DNA of 64,000 bases from CATOSK01 sp034423195 (GTDB lineage Bacteria; Chloroflexota; Dehalococcoidia; Lucifugimonadales; UBA3495), in NCBI GenBank assembly GCA_034423195.1, contig DAOUIZ010000034.1, positions 1 through 64,000 of the forward strand. Reading direction: 5' to 3'. Shown here in pieces: positions 16,647-23,709 of the stretch. The stretch's first letter is position 1. The number at the start of each line of letters is the position of its first letter. The notes beneath the pieces were generated by a model. It made no database searches. It saw nothing but the letters and a program-made list of their open reading frames with translations, and was not told the DNA's origin. Position numbers and translations under genes: made by a program.

Positions 16647-17864
16647 CTAGACGTCCGGCCTGTCCCCAGCCCCGGCCGGCGGGTTGGAGGGCAAAGGCCC
16701 CTGGCCTGGAGTAATGGCCGGCGGAGGCGGGACTTGGGGTGGCCGCTGGGCGGCGTCCAAGGACGTCCAGCCGTCCGGCAAGTGCAGGGTCCGCACCGGG
16801 TAGTTGATGGTGATGCCCTCGGCGGCGAGTCGGGAGTGCAGTTGCTTGATGAGCTCGCTGCGCACGGCGAACCCGGCCAGGCGATTCTCCGCCCTTATAA
16901 CCATATAGAAATTGATGTTGCTCTCCCCAAAGGCTTCATAGCGGAAGAGCGGTTCGGATTCCCGATGGGCGCCGGGATGCTCCTGGAGCACGCGCTCCAT
17001 CACGTCCATTCCGACGGCCTCCACCAGGTGAAGGTCGCTATCGTAGGAGACTCCGCAGGCGACAACCATGTCCAGCGGGTCCTCGGGCTTGCTGTAATTG
17101 GTGATGATGGTTTCGGCAAAAAGGGAGTTGGGAACCACCACCAGATTGTTGGTCCAGGTGCGAAGGCGGGTGCTGCGCCAGTTGACGTCCACCACGTAGC
17201 CGCTGATCCCGTTCGCCATCTCGACATAGTCGCCCGCGCTGACGACGCCTTCGGTCAGTACGTAGGTGCCGGCAAACAGATTGCTCAGGGTGGGCTGCAC
17301 GGCCAATGCGACGGCCAGGCCGCCGATGCCGAGACCGGCAACCAGGGGCGTGATGTTCATGCCAACAATGTCCAGGCACAACATGGCGGCGACGGTGATG
17401 GTGAATGCCAGGACCCCGCGACGGACGAGGGGGAGCATCCAGTTGCTGGAGTGAATCTGACCGGAGATGCGGAGATGGGCCCCCAGCCATGACAGAGCCG
17501 CGGAGGCGACGCCGTTGAACAGCGCGGCCCCGATGAGGACGGCGAGGATGGCGCTGACTTTGTTCACCAGGTCCTGAACCGCGGGAGGCGGCGAGAGGGT
17601 GGTCAACGCGAGGTACATACCGGACAGGAGGACGAAGGCCGTTGCCGGAACTCTTACGGCGGCCACCGTTTTCACGTCAAAATTGGCTCCCCTTATGATG
17701 GAGAGCCGGAGCAGCCGCTGAAAGAGTACCCTGCTGAACAGAATGGCGGTGATGATGGCCGCCGCCAGAATAATACCGCTGACCAGCAGGTCAACCCAGT
17801 GAATCGTGGCGCTGGCAACCCATTCGGAAAAAGCCTGCCACCAGGCACTGATATATTCCGTCAT
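16647..17864 (-). CDS. MscS-family small-conductance mechanosensitive channel
   Basis: 405 residues. Three to five membrane helices precede the pore helix LVAGLGIGGLAVALAVQPTLSNLFAG (about 190-215). The MscS beta domain follows with VSAGDYVEM, GYVVDVNWRSTRLRTWTNNLVVVPNS and the C-terminal alpha/beta domain. It releases solutes on osmotic downshock. The last 45 residues are a proline-rich tail (PPQVPPPPAITPGQGPLP) not found in the standard protein. Confidence 0.93.
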   Translation of the reverse strand: MTEYISAWWQAFSEWVASATIHWVDLLVSGIILAAAIITAILFSRVLFQRLLRLSIIRGANFDVKTVAAVRVPATAFVLLSGMYLALTTLSPPPAVQDLVNKVSAILAVLIGAALFNGVASAALSWLGAHLRISGQIHSSNWMLPLVRRGVLAFTITVAAMLCLDIVGMNITPLVAGLGIGGLAVALAVQPTLSNLFAGTYVLTEGVVSAGDYVEMANGISGYVVDVNWRSTRLRTWTNNLVVVPNSLFAETIITNYSKPEDPLDMVVACGVSYDSDLHLVEAVGMDVMERVLQEHPGAHRESEPLFRYEAFGESNINFYMVIRAENRLAGFAVRSELIKQLHSRLAAEGITINYPVRTLHLPDGWTSLDAAQRPPQVPPPPAITPGQGPLPSNPPAGAGDRPDV

Positions 17865-17913
17865 TTCAGCGTCATTTCAGATCGACCGTCATGTTCCCGG
17901 GGCAGGAGGCCGG

Positions 17914-18408
17914 CTAGCTGCGGTTCTGGACGACGAGGGTGTTTACCATCTTGTCATGGAGGGTCTGGCGCTGCTGGTCCCAGAGCGGCCAGAGGTGGTC
18001 GACCACGGTGTAGACCCCGCCGGTGATGGAGGAGAGGACACCGCCGAGCAGTCCCTTGATGACGAACTCGCGGAGGAAGGTATAACCCCAGCCGGAGGGG
18101 TCTCCATTGTCCCGGACCACCCGGATTCCCACCAGTTGCTTGCCGGGAGTCTGCCCGTTCTTCAAGGCCACCAGCCACCAGATAACGTATCCGGCGGCCA
18201 GCAGGAATCCGACGGCCCCCAGCACCAGGAGGATGACGGCCAAGCCGCGGGAGCCGGATGCATTGCTGTCGCCAAAGGCGAATATCAAGCCTGCGACCAG
18301 GAGCCCGGCTCCTGCCGCTAATGGCAAGTAGAACATCACGGTGTCCAGGATGTAGGCCAGGAGACGCTGCAGGAAGGTCGCCAGCGTTAACGCTCCAGTT
18401 TCTTCCAT
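17914..18408 (-). CDS. RDD-family membrane protein
   Basis: 164 residues, ATG after GAGGAG. It has RLLAYILD at the first helix (the RDD signature position), at least three membrane segments, the conserved NGQTPGKQLVGIRVV loop and a closing RQTLHDKMVNTLVV. RDD proteins are small membrane proteins of unclear role, some linked to ion transport. It is the upstream neighbour of the MscS gene in the same direction (49-base gap), so they may be co-transcribed. Confidence 0.88.
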   Translation of the reverse strand: MEETGALTLATFLQRLLAYILDTVMFYLPLAAGAGLLVAGLIFAFGDSNASGSRGLAVILLVLGAVGFLLAAGYVIWWLVALKNGQTPGKQLVGIRVVRDNGDPSGWGYTFLREFVIKGLLGGVLSSITGGVYTVVDHLWPLWDQQRQTLHDKMVNTLVVQNRS

Positions 18409-18670
18409 GGTGAACTCCTCAACCCGTGGAATGGCGCAGGCCGCGGCCGGGGTTGGAAACCCGGCACTCCGCTGCCAGTTTTATGCGAAATGACCGGGCG
18501 GGGATGGCAGGGCAGTTCCGCCGGGTTTCAGTCAGTATGCCCAGTATGCAATGATACGTCTGCTGCAAATGAGAAGACATCACGCCGAGAGAGTACGGCG
18601 ATACGAGGCCAGCGGCGAAAGGGCAGGGGGAAAAAGGGGAGGTTATGCCCGATGGGGCTTGAGGGTTTGG

Positions 18671-18744
18671 AGGCGACGGGCGGATTCGAACCGCCGAATA
18701 GAGGTTTTGCAGACCTCCGCCTTAGTCCACTTGGCTACGTCGCC
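18671..18744 (-). tRNA. tRNA-Cys (GCA)
   Basis: Acceptor GGCGACG/CGTCGCC with discriminator U, as expected for Cys. Anticodon stem GAGGT-type with loop CTGCAAA, anticodon GCA. T arm GGCGGTTCGAATCCGCC. It lies 45 bases downstream of tRNA-Leu. Confidence 0.92.
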
Positions 18745-18789
18745 CCAGTGTGCGCTTCACGCCGGTGCGCGGAACTTTCCCGCGCTTGG

Positions 18790-18873
18790 TGCCGAGGGCG
18801 GGACTTGAACCCACACGGGCTTTCGCCCACGGCCCCCTCAAGACCGCGTGTCTACCAATTCCACCACCTCGGC
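18790..18873 (-). tRNA. tRNA-Leu (GAG)
   Basis: Long variable arm type. Acceptor GCCGAGG/CCTCGGC with discriminator A. Anticodon stem CGGTC/GGCCG with loop TTGAGGG, anticodon GAG. Variable arm GTGGGCGAAAGCCCGT. T arm GGGTTCAAGTCCC. First gene of a two-tRNA unit. Confidence 0.92.
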
Positions 18874-18890
18874 CCGTCGGCGCACGAGAA

Positions 18891-18899
18891 ATTATACCA
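18891..18899 (-). promoter_or_regulatory. Extended -10 promoter of the Leu-Cys tRNA pair
   Basis: On the minus strand TGGTATAAT, an extended -10 (TGn-TATAAT), ends 17 bases before the tRNA-Leu start. The -35 region is poor. Confidence 0.55.
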
Positions 18900-19061
18900 C
18901 AAGCCCCGGCGGGCCAAGAATAGGGGCAATCGGGTCCGGGTTCTGGAAACCGCAGGTGCGGCGGCAACCCACGACGCCCGGTGACCGCCGTTGGCCGGAG
19001 CCGGCACAAGGAGGGCGGGGCCGGGTTTGCCACAGGACTTTCCCTGCGGAACTCTCCGCGT

Positions 19062-19070
19062 TGCTATAAT
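19062..19070 (+). promoter_or_regulatory. Extended -10 promoter of the DUF2007 gene
   Basis: TGCTATAAT, a TGn-TATAAT extended -10, lies 26 bases before the start of the next gene. No good -35 is seen. Confidence 0.5.
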
Positions 19071-19096
19071 GGCGGCGATGCCGGGATGGTACTGAT

Positions 19097-19459
19097 ATGC
19101 CGCCAAACACCTCGCGAAACGCCCGGGGCAGGCAGGTGATGCTCCACACCTACGACAACGAGCCGATGGCCCGGATGGCGGAGCAACGCCTGCGTTCCGA
19201 GGGGGTTCCCGCAATGGTCCGCAGCCTGCATGGTGGCCCCGGCCTGTGGGGGTCGGCTTTCAACCTTCCCCACGGCCTGTATGTCTTCCAGGCCGACGAA
19301 CCGAAGGCCAGGGAATTGCTGGGGCTGGATGCCGCAGAATTCGGGGACAATGAGGGGGCGTCGTCCAGGCGGGGGTCCTTCGGGCTGGTATTGTTCGTGG
19401 TGGGAATTGTCCTGGCGCTCACGCTCACCGCGCCGGTGTGGGCTTCCCTGTTCAGGTAG
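19097..19459 (+). CDS. DUF2007-like small protein with C-terminal membrane helix
   Basis: 120 residues. Residues about 14-75 fit the DUF2007 (putative signal-transducing) pattern: VMLHTYDNEPMARMAEQRLRSEGVPAM in shape, then GLYVFQADEPKARELLG. A single membrane helix at the end (FGLVLFVVGIVLALTLTAPVW) anchors it with the small domain in the cytoplasm. The start at 19097 is the first ATG after the promoter, and an internal ATG at residue 15 is possible. Function unknown. Confidence 0.65.
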   Translation: MPPNTSRNARGRQVMLHTYDNEPMARMAEQRLRSEGVPAMVRSLHGGPGLWGSAFNLPHGLYVFQADEPKARELLGLDAAEFGDNEGASSRRGSFGLVLFVVGIVLALTLTAPVWASLFR

Positions 19460-19504
19460 GGGTTGAAACCAGGCCCGGCTACGGGTTTCCAGGAGGTTAG
19501 AACG

Positions 19505-20191
19505 TTGTCGGTCCGCTACGGTGTGTCCATTGTGGTGCAACCATCATTCATTGCCGGGCTCCACCGGGCCAGGCAACTGGTCTGCAACCAGTACGGATGC
19601 TGGGCGGCGGAGATGCATATGGCCCACCTGCCGCTGATCGACTACTTGGTTTGCACCGACGAGTTGGCGCCAACGGTGGATGCGGGCCTGGAGCAAGCTG
19701 TGGAGGAATTCAACAAGGACGACCGGCTGGTCCTGTTGTCCCGGCGGCCAGTGGCTGCGGTTGCGGATGAGTCCGGCCACCTGTACGTCCCGTTTGAGGA
19801 TGCGGGAAACGATCTGCCAGGGCTGGGACGACGAGGGAGGTCCAGGCGCGGGGAGCCAGCCAAGACGGTGCGGCAACTGCGGGAAGCCGTTTTGCGGGTG
19901 GCCGCAGGCGTAACCGGGGCGTCTCAAACCCACCAGGCCGAGATGCTGGAACGTCCGGTCAGGTTCGACCTGATGCGTTTCGCCAATCTGCCGCCCCGGG
20001 TTTTTCAGAGCGCGGCCAACTTCGCCGCGGGGGTGGTGGAGGGCGTGGACCTGCCGGAGACCACCTTTCCGGTGGAAATGGTCCTGATCCGGCTGGAGTC
20101 CGACGCAGCGGGGGATGACTGGAGCGCCGGAGGTTGGGCTGCCGACCTGCGATGGCAACTGGTCAACGCATACCCGTTCCGGTACGGATGA
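19505..20191 (+). CDS. Hypothetical protein
   Basis: 228 residues from a TTG at 19505 placed by AGGAGG. I do not recognise it with confidence. The start SVRYGVSIVVQPSFIAGLHRARQLV and the HMAHLPLIDYLV segment weakly recall the first half of 2H phosphoesterases (2'-5' RNA ligase-like), but the HxT motifs are missing. The C-terminus has TTFPVEMVLIRLESD, like the last strand of that fold. It starts 45 bases after the DUF2007 gene and may share its transcript. Confidence 0.6.
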   Translation: MSVRYGVSIVVQPSFIAGLHRARQLVCNQYGCWAAEMHMAHLPLIDYLVCTDELAPTVDAGLEQAVEEFNKDDRLVLLSRRPVAAVADESGHLYVPFEDAGNDLPGLGRRGRSRRGEPAKTVRQLREAVLRVAAGVTGASQTHQAEMLERPVRFDLMRFANLPPRVFQSAANFAAGVVEGVDLPETTFPVEMVLIRLESDAAGDDWSAGGWAADLRWQLVNAYPFRYG

Positions 20192-20260
20192 CCTTCGGGC
20201 AGTCGTGAAGGCGGGAAATGGCACCAATGCCCCGGCCATCCGCTTTCAATTGGGCTATCT

Positions 20261-20286
20261 TTCAGTCAGGCTATTCAGTCAGGCTA
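20261..20286 (+). repeat. Perfect 13-bp tandem duplication
   Basis: TTCAGTCAGGCTA occurs twice head to tail (20261-20273 and 20274-20286), ending 19 bases before the start of the lyase gene and just before its ribosome site. Confidence 0.85.
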
Positions 20287-20305
20287 TAACGAGGAGGACG
20301 CGACG

Positions 20306-21184
20306 ATGAGCACTTCAGAAATGACCATTACCAAGCCCACGGCTAAGTTGAGGGGAATGCTCAATTCGGAGGGATTGATCGTGGCTCCCTTCGTGATGAA
20401 CGGCCTGCACGCGAGGATCGCCGAGTCGGTGGGCTTCAACGCGGTGTACATGACGGGCGCGGGCACCGCGGCGGAGCGGGGGTTTCCCGACGTGGGCTGG
20501 CTGACCATGACGGAAATGGTCGCCAACGCCAAGTACATCGCCAACGCCGTGGACATTCCGGTGGTGTGCGACGCCGATACGGGATACGGCAACGCGCTGA
20601 ACGTGCAGCGGACGGTGCGGGAGTACGAGGCCGCCGGGGTGGCGGGGATTCACATTGAGGACCAGGTGTTTCCCAAGAAGTGCGGGTTCTTCGAGGGGAA
20701 GCAGGTGGTTTCGATGGAGGAGCATGTCCAGAAGATACGGGCGGCTCTGGATGCCCGCCGTGACCCGGATTTTGTCATCATCGCCCGCTGCGACGCCTAC
20801 GCCGTTACGGGCTGGGAGGACACGGTGCGCCGGTGCCGGGCCTACCGGGATGCCGGGGCGGACATGGTCTTCGTGGACGGAATCAAGACCCTGGACGACC
20901 TGCGGAACTACGCCGACGACCTTCCCGACATGCCCCGGATGTACAACGGCGACCTGACTTCGACCCAGGAAGTGGAAGCGCTGGGCTACAAGCTGATGAT
21001 CTGCGGCAGCACCATCTGGCTCATTTACAAGCAGCTGCTGGAAGCCTTCACCGAGTTGAAGAACGACGGGCGGGTGGACCCCAGCCGGTACGGGACCCGC
21101 TGGGACGTGGCGGGGCTGCTGGGCCTGGACAACGTGTACGAGCTGGAACGCAAGTACGGGGTGACCGAGGCCCCGGTGGGATGA
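20306..21184 (+). CDS. Isocitrate lyase/PEP mutase-family lyase (methylisocitrate lyase or oxaloacetate decarboxylase type)
   Basis: 292 residues, the size of the short family members. A strong GAGGAGGACG ribosome site precedes the ATG. It has MTGAGTAAERGFPD, the metal-site motif CDADTGYGN, and the IEDQVFPKKCG loop with the catalytic cysteine, followed by VIIARCDAYAVTGWEDTVRR. These enzymes cleave or form C-C bonds next to a carboxylate, such as 2-methylisocitrate or oxaloacetate. Which reaction applies cannot be read from the motifs alone. Confidence 0.92.
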   Translation: MSTSEMTITKPTAKLRGMLNSEGLIVAPFVMNGLHARIAESVGFNAVYMTGAGTAAERGFPDVGWLTMTEMVANAKYIANAVDIPVVCDADTGYGNALNVQRTVREYEAAGVAGIHIEDQVFPKKCGFFEGKQVVSMEEHVQKIRAALDARRDPDFVIIARCDAYAVTGWEDTVRRCRAYRDAGADMVFVDGIKTLDDLRNYADDLPDMPRMYNGDLTSTQEVEALGYKLMICGSTIWLIYKQLLEAFTELKNDGRVDPSRYGTRWDVAGLLGLDNVYELERKYGVTEAPVG

Positions 21185-21229
21185 ACTGAGACCACGGAGG
21201 ACATTCACCGTTAGGGGGGGAGGTATATT

Positions 21230-21556
21230 ATGCCCCGTTTTCTGGTACAGGCTTCTTACAACCGCGAAGGAATATCAGCCCTGATTGCCAACCCGCAGGA
21301 CCGGGCGGCGGCGATACGGCAAATGGTTGAAGGGATGGGCGGGAAGCTGGAGAGCTTCGACTACGCTTTCGGCGACTATGACGTGGTAGCCATTGGCGAA
21401 TTTCCCGACAACATCAGCATGGCCGCCGTATCGATGGCCGTCTCGGCCGCTGGGGCGGCCAGAAATATCAAGACCACTCTCCTGCTGCCGGTGGAGGAAG
21501 CAATAGAAGCCATGAGAAAGGCGGGGTCGGTGGGCTACCAGCCCCCCGGCAGCTAG
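21230..21556 (+). CDS. GYD domain protein
   Basis: 108 residues. The name-giving segment is FGDYDVVAIGEFPDN; the start is MPRFLVQASYNREGISALI. Small ferredoxin-like proteins of this family are frequent in Chloroflexota and have no established function. A GGGGGGAGGT ribosome site lies before the ATG. It follows the lyase gene by 45 bases and is probably in its operon. Confidence 0.85.
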   Translation: MPRFLVQASYNREGISALIANPQDRAAAIRQMVEGMGGKLESFDYAFGDYDVVAIGEFPDNISMAAVSMAVSAAGAARNIKTTLLLPVEEAIEAMRKAGSVGYQPPGS

Positions 21557-21601
21557 GAGGAGCGGCAGTCGCCGCCTCCTGACTGTATCGCATCCGTCGT
21601 T

Positions 21602-21664
21602 TTAACCCCATCCTGGCCCCCGCCTACGCGGGGGCCAGGCTCTTCCACCGTCAAGGGGGAAGGG
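21602..21664 (+). repeat. Dispersed intergenic repeat, copy A
   Basis: About 62 bases: CCCCATCCTGGCCCCCGC, then its complement GCGGGGGCCAGG, then CTCTTCCACCGTCAAGGGG and GAAGGG. The 9-bp stem GGCCCCCGC/GCGGGGGCC can form a hairpin. It is closely similar to copy B at 22679-22739, in the same orientation. Confidence 0.75.
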
Positions 21665-21681
21665 AATCTTGGGATGGTTTC

Positions 21682-22635
21682 TTATTCCTGGGGGATGAGG
21701 GGCATGACCTCGCGGGAGAACTGCTCCATCCCTTCCTGCTGGGCGGGTACGCTGTCGCCGGGGAAGCTGAGGATGAAGTTGGAGACTCCCAGGTCCTGGT
21801 ACTGGCGGAGGTCGGCGGCGATCTGTTCCGGCCGTCCCTGCATCATGGGGCGGACCGGGTCGGCGGGGGCGGCGAAGGATACGTTGATGCTGAAGCAGAT
21901 GTCCACCGCATTCTCGGGACGCCCGGCCTGTACGCTGAGGCGGCGGAGGCGGGCAATCTTGGCTGCCATCTCCTCGGGCTCCAGGATGGCGGGGGGGCGG
22001 AGGCCGATGGGCATCCACCCGTCGCCCAGCTCGGCGGCGCGGCGGATGGCCGGTCCCGTGTGACCGCCGACCCAGATGGGAGGGTGGGGCTCCTGGACGG
22101 GTTTGGGCAGGAAACCGGCTCCCGCCACATCGTAGTATTCCCCGTGGAACTCGGGGTTGTCGCTGGTCCAGAGCTCCTTGAAGAGGCGGATGTAATCGTT
22201 GGTGACTGCGCCGCGCTGGGCGAAGGTGTCGAGGCCGAGGGCGCGAAATTCCTCTTCCATCCAGCCGACGCCGGCTCCCAGAATCAGGCGTCCGCCGGAG
22301 AGGACATCGAGGGTCGCCAGCATCTTGGCGGTGAGGACCGGGTTGCGGTAGGGGAGGATGAGGACGTGGGTGCCGAGCCGGACGCGGTGGGTGCAGCCCG
22401 CCAGGAAGTTCAGGGTTGAGATGGGCTCGTAGTAGGGCTGGTCCGGGGTGAAGGTGGCGACACCGTCGGCGGAGTAGGGGTAGAAGGAGCTGACTTCCCG
22501 GGGGAGGATGATGTGGTCGCTGACCCATACCGAGTCGAATCCCAGGTCCTCGGCGCGCTGGGCTATGGAACGGAGGTTGTCCGGGCTGGCCAGAGGCCCC
22601 CGGCTGGGTGCGGAGCATCCGAAAGTTGTGGGCAT
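21682..22635 (-). CDS. LLM-class F420- or flavin-dependent oxidoreductase
   Basis: 317 residues, luciferase-like TIM barrel. Start MPTTFGCSAPSRGPLASPDNL behind AAGGAGA. Family features are AEDLGFDSVWVSDH, VRLGTHVLILPYRNPVLTAKMLATLD, and GGRLILGAGVGWMEEEF, the last typical of the F420-type TIGR03619 group. The reductant (F420 or FMN) and substrate are not known. It is flanked on both sides by copies of the same intergenic repeat. Confidence 0.9.
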   Translation of the reverse strand: MPTTFGCSAPSRGPLASPDNLRSIAQRAEDLGFDSVWVSDHIILPREVSSFYPYSADGVATFTPDQPYYEPISTLNFLAGCTHRVRLGTHVLILPYRNPVLTAKMLATLDVLSGGRLILGAGVGWMEEEFRALGLDTFAQRGAVTNDYIRLFKELWTSDNPEFHGEYYDVAGAGFLPKPVQEPHPPIWVGGHTGPAIRRAAELGDGWMPIGLRPPAILEPEEMAAKIARLRRLSVQAGRPENAVDICFSINVSFAAPADPVRPMMQGRPEQIAADLRQYQDLGVSNFILSFPGDSVPAQQEGMEQFSREVMPLIPQE

Positions 22636-22988
22636 GAGCGGTCTCCTTGTTATGGGGTGGGTGAGGATTGAGTTTTCACCCCCATCCTAACCCCCGGCTA
22701 CCCGGGGGCAGGCTCTTCCCCCGCCCAAGGGGGAAGGGACTAAGGGGGTGTGTGAGAATGGGTGTCCTAAGTTGGAGACATGCGAAATGGGAACGAGACG
22801 GGGGTCTGGATTCCCGCCCCTTTCCCTCCTTCGTCGTCCCTCCTCAGTCGCCAGGGGCAGGCTCTGCGCGGGAATGACGGGAAAGATGTTGGGCGTGGGA
22901 AACAGAGTAGTGGGATAGCTGACGGGTACATCCGGGCTGGCCGAGTCCAGGTGGGCCGTATCCCGACTAACCTGTTCCGGGGCGTATG
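22636..22988. other. Intergenic region made of repeats
   Basis: 353 bases without a gene. Copy B of the dispersed repeat is at 22679-22739, and an inverted pair (ATTCCCGC 22810-22817, GCGGGAAT 22868-22875) encloses CAGTCGCCAGGGGCAGGCTC. Nothing else is recognisable. Confidence 0.6.
22679..22739 (+). repeat. Dispersed intergenic repeat, copy B
   Basis: CACCCCCATCCTAAC, then the hairpin CCCCCGG-CTAC-CCGGGGG, then CAGGCTCTTCCCCCG, then CCCAAGGGGGAAGGGA. It matches copy A at 21602-21664 over its whole length with a few changes, including compensating changes in the stem. Confidence 0.75.
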
Positions 22989-23345
22989 TTACAGCAGGGC
23001 CTCGACCTTTTCGACGAACCGCTCCACCGCGTCGAGGTCTTCGCCCACTTCCTCGGCTGTCATGGAGTCTTCGTAGAAATTGATGTGCAAGCCACTTGCG
23101 ATCCCGAACAACCGGCGGATTTCGCGGTCACTCGATTTGTTGATGACGGCACGCAGAACCGGAAAAAGCTGGGAGTGCCGCTCGTGGTCCAGCCCGTTCT
23201 GATCCGCAAATGCCTTCATGATCGTGGCAGCCGCCCCCCAACCTTTCTCGGCGGCTTGTTCGAGATCACCGGCGGCGAGTTCTTCCCGGGCCTTGACCAG
23301 AAAGCCGCGGCTGCGCTCCCGGTAGCTGCGCTTCTGTTGCACCAT
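22989..23345 (-). CDS. PaREP1/HEPN-like small helical protein
   Basis: 118 residues from the ATG at 23345, set by GAGGGAGC; a longer frame to 23444 lacks support. Pattern: SYRERSRGFLVKAREELAAGDLEQAAEKGWGAAATIMKAF in shape, then FPVLRAVI and LHINFYEDSMTAEEV. That is the PaREP1-type four-helix HEPN-related domain. Such proteins are often paired with a nucleotidyltransferase, but none is next to it here. The classical HEPN RNase motif (RxxxxH) is not evident, so it is probably not a nuclease. Confidence 0.65.
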   Translation of the reverse strand: MVQQKRSYRERSRGFLVKAREELAAGDLEQAAEKGWGAAATIMKAFADQNGLDHERHSQLFPVLRAVINKSSDREIRRLFGIASGLHINFYEDSMTAEEVGEDLDAVERFVEKVEALL

Positions 23346-23553
23346 CGAGGCTCCCTCGTACAAGGTGTTGACTGCTTTCCGGTGGCGGGGTGTGGCCGGT
23401 TTGAGCACGGCGGCGGCGCCCCGCCGCCACCGGGAGTATACCACCCGAGGTTGACCGCGCGGAAATTGACATCCTGTAAACCCCCGTCGTTCCTGCGCCG
23501 CCCGACCGGGAACGCGCTGCGGCTTCCCGTTATATTACAAAAACTCACAGAAA

Positions 23554-23628
23554 ATTGGGTGAAAAGTTACGCCTATGTTACAATTTGGGTGATACAATGT
23601 CTCGTGGCGGCCCTGATACCGGGTATCA
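23554..23628 (+). promoter_or_regulatory. Promoter and palindromic operator of the large secreted protein gene
   Basis: TTGGGT (23554-23559), 18-bp spacer, TACAAT (23578-23583). TTGGGTGA recurs at 23584-23591. A 17-base palindrome, CTGATACC-G-GGTATCAG (23612-23628), lies about 20 bases past the expected transcript start and is a good repressor-site candidate. The start codon is at 23710, leaving a leader of about 120 bases. Confidence 0.5.
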
Positions 23629-23709
23629 GGTGATGGCTGGTTGCGATACCGGCCCCGGCCGCCGCCGGCTGCCCGGATGCGCCGGCAACCCCCCCGCGAG
23701 GTCTCCAGA

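Noticed and set aside
18490..18984. Open frame across the tRNA-Cys and tRNA-Leu genes
   Set aside because: It runs through two well-formed tRNA genes on the other strand.
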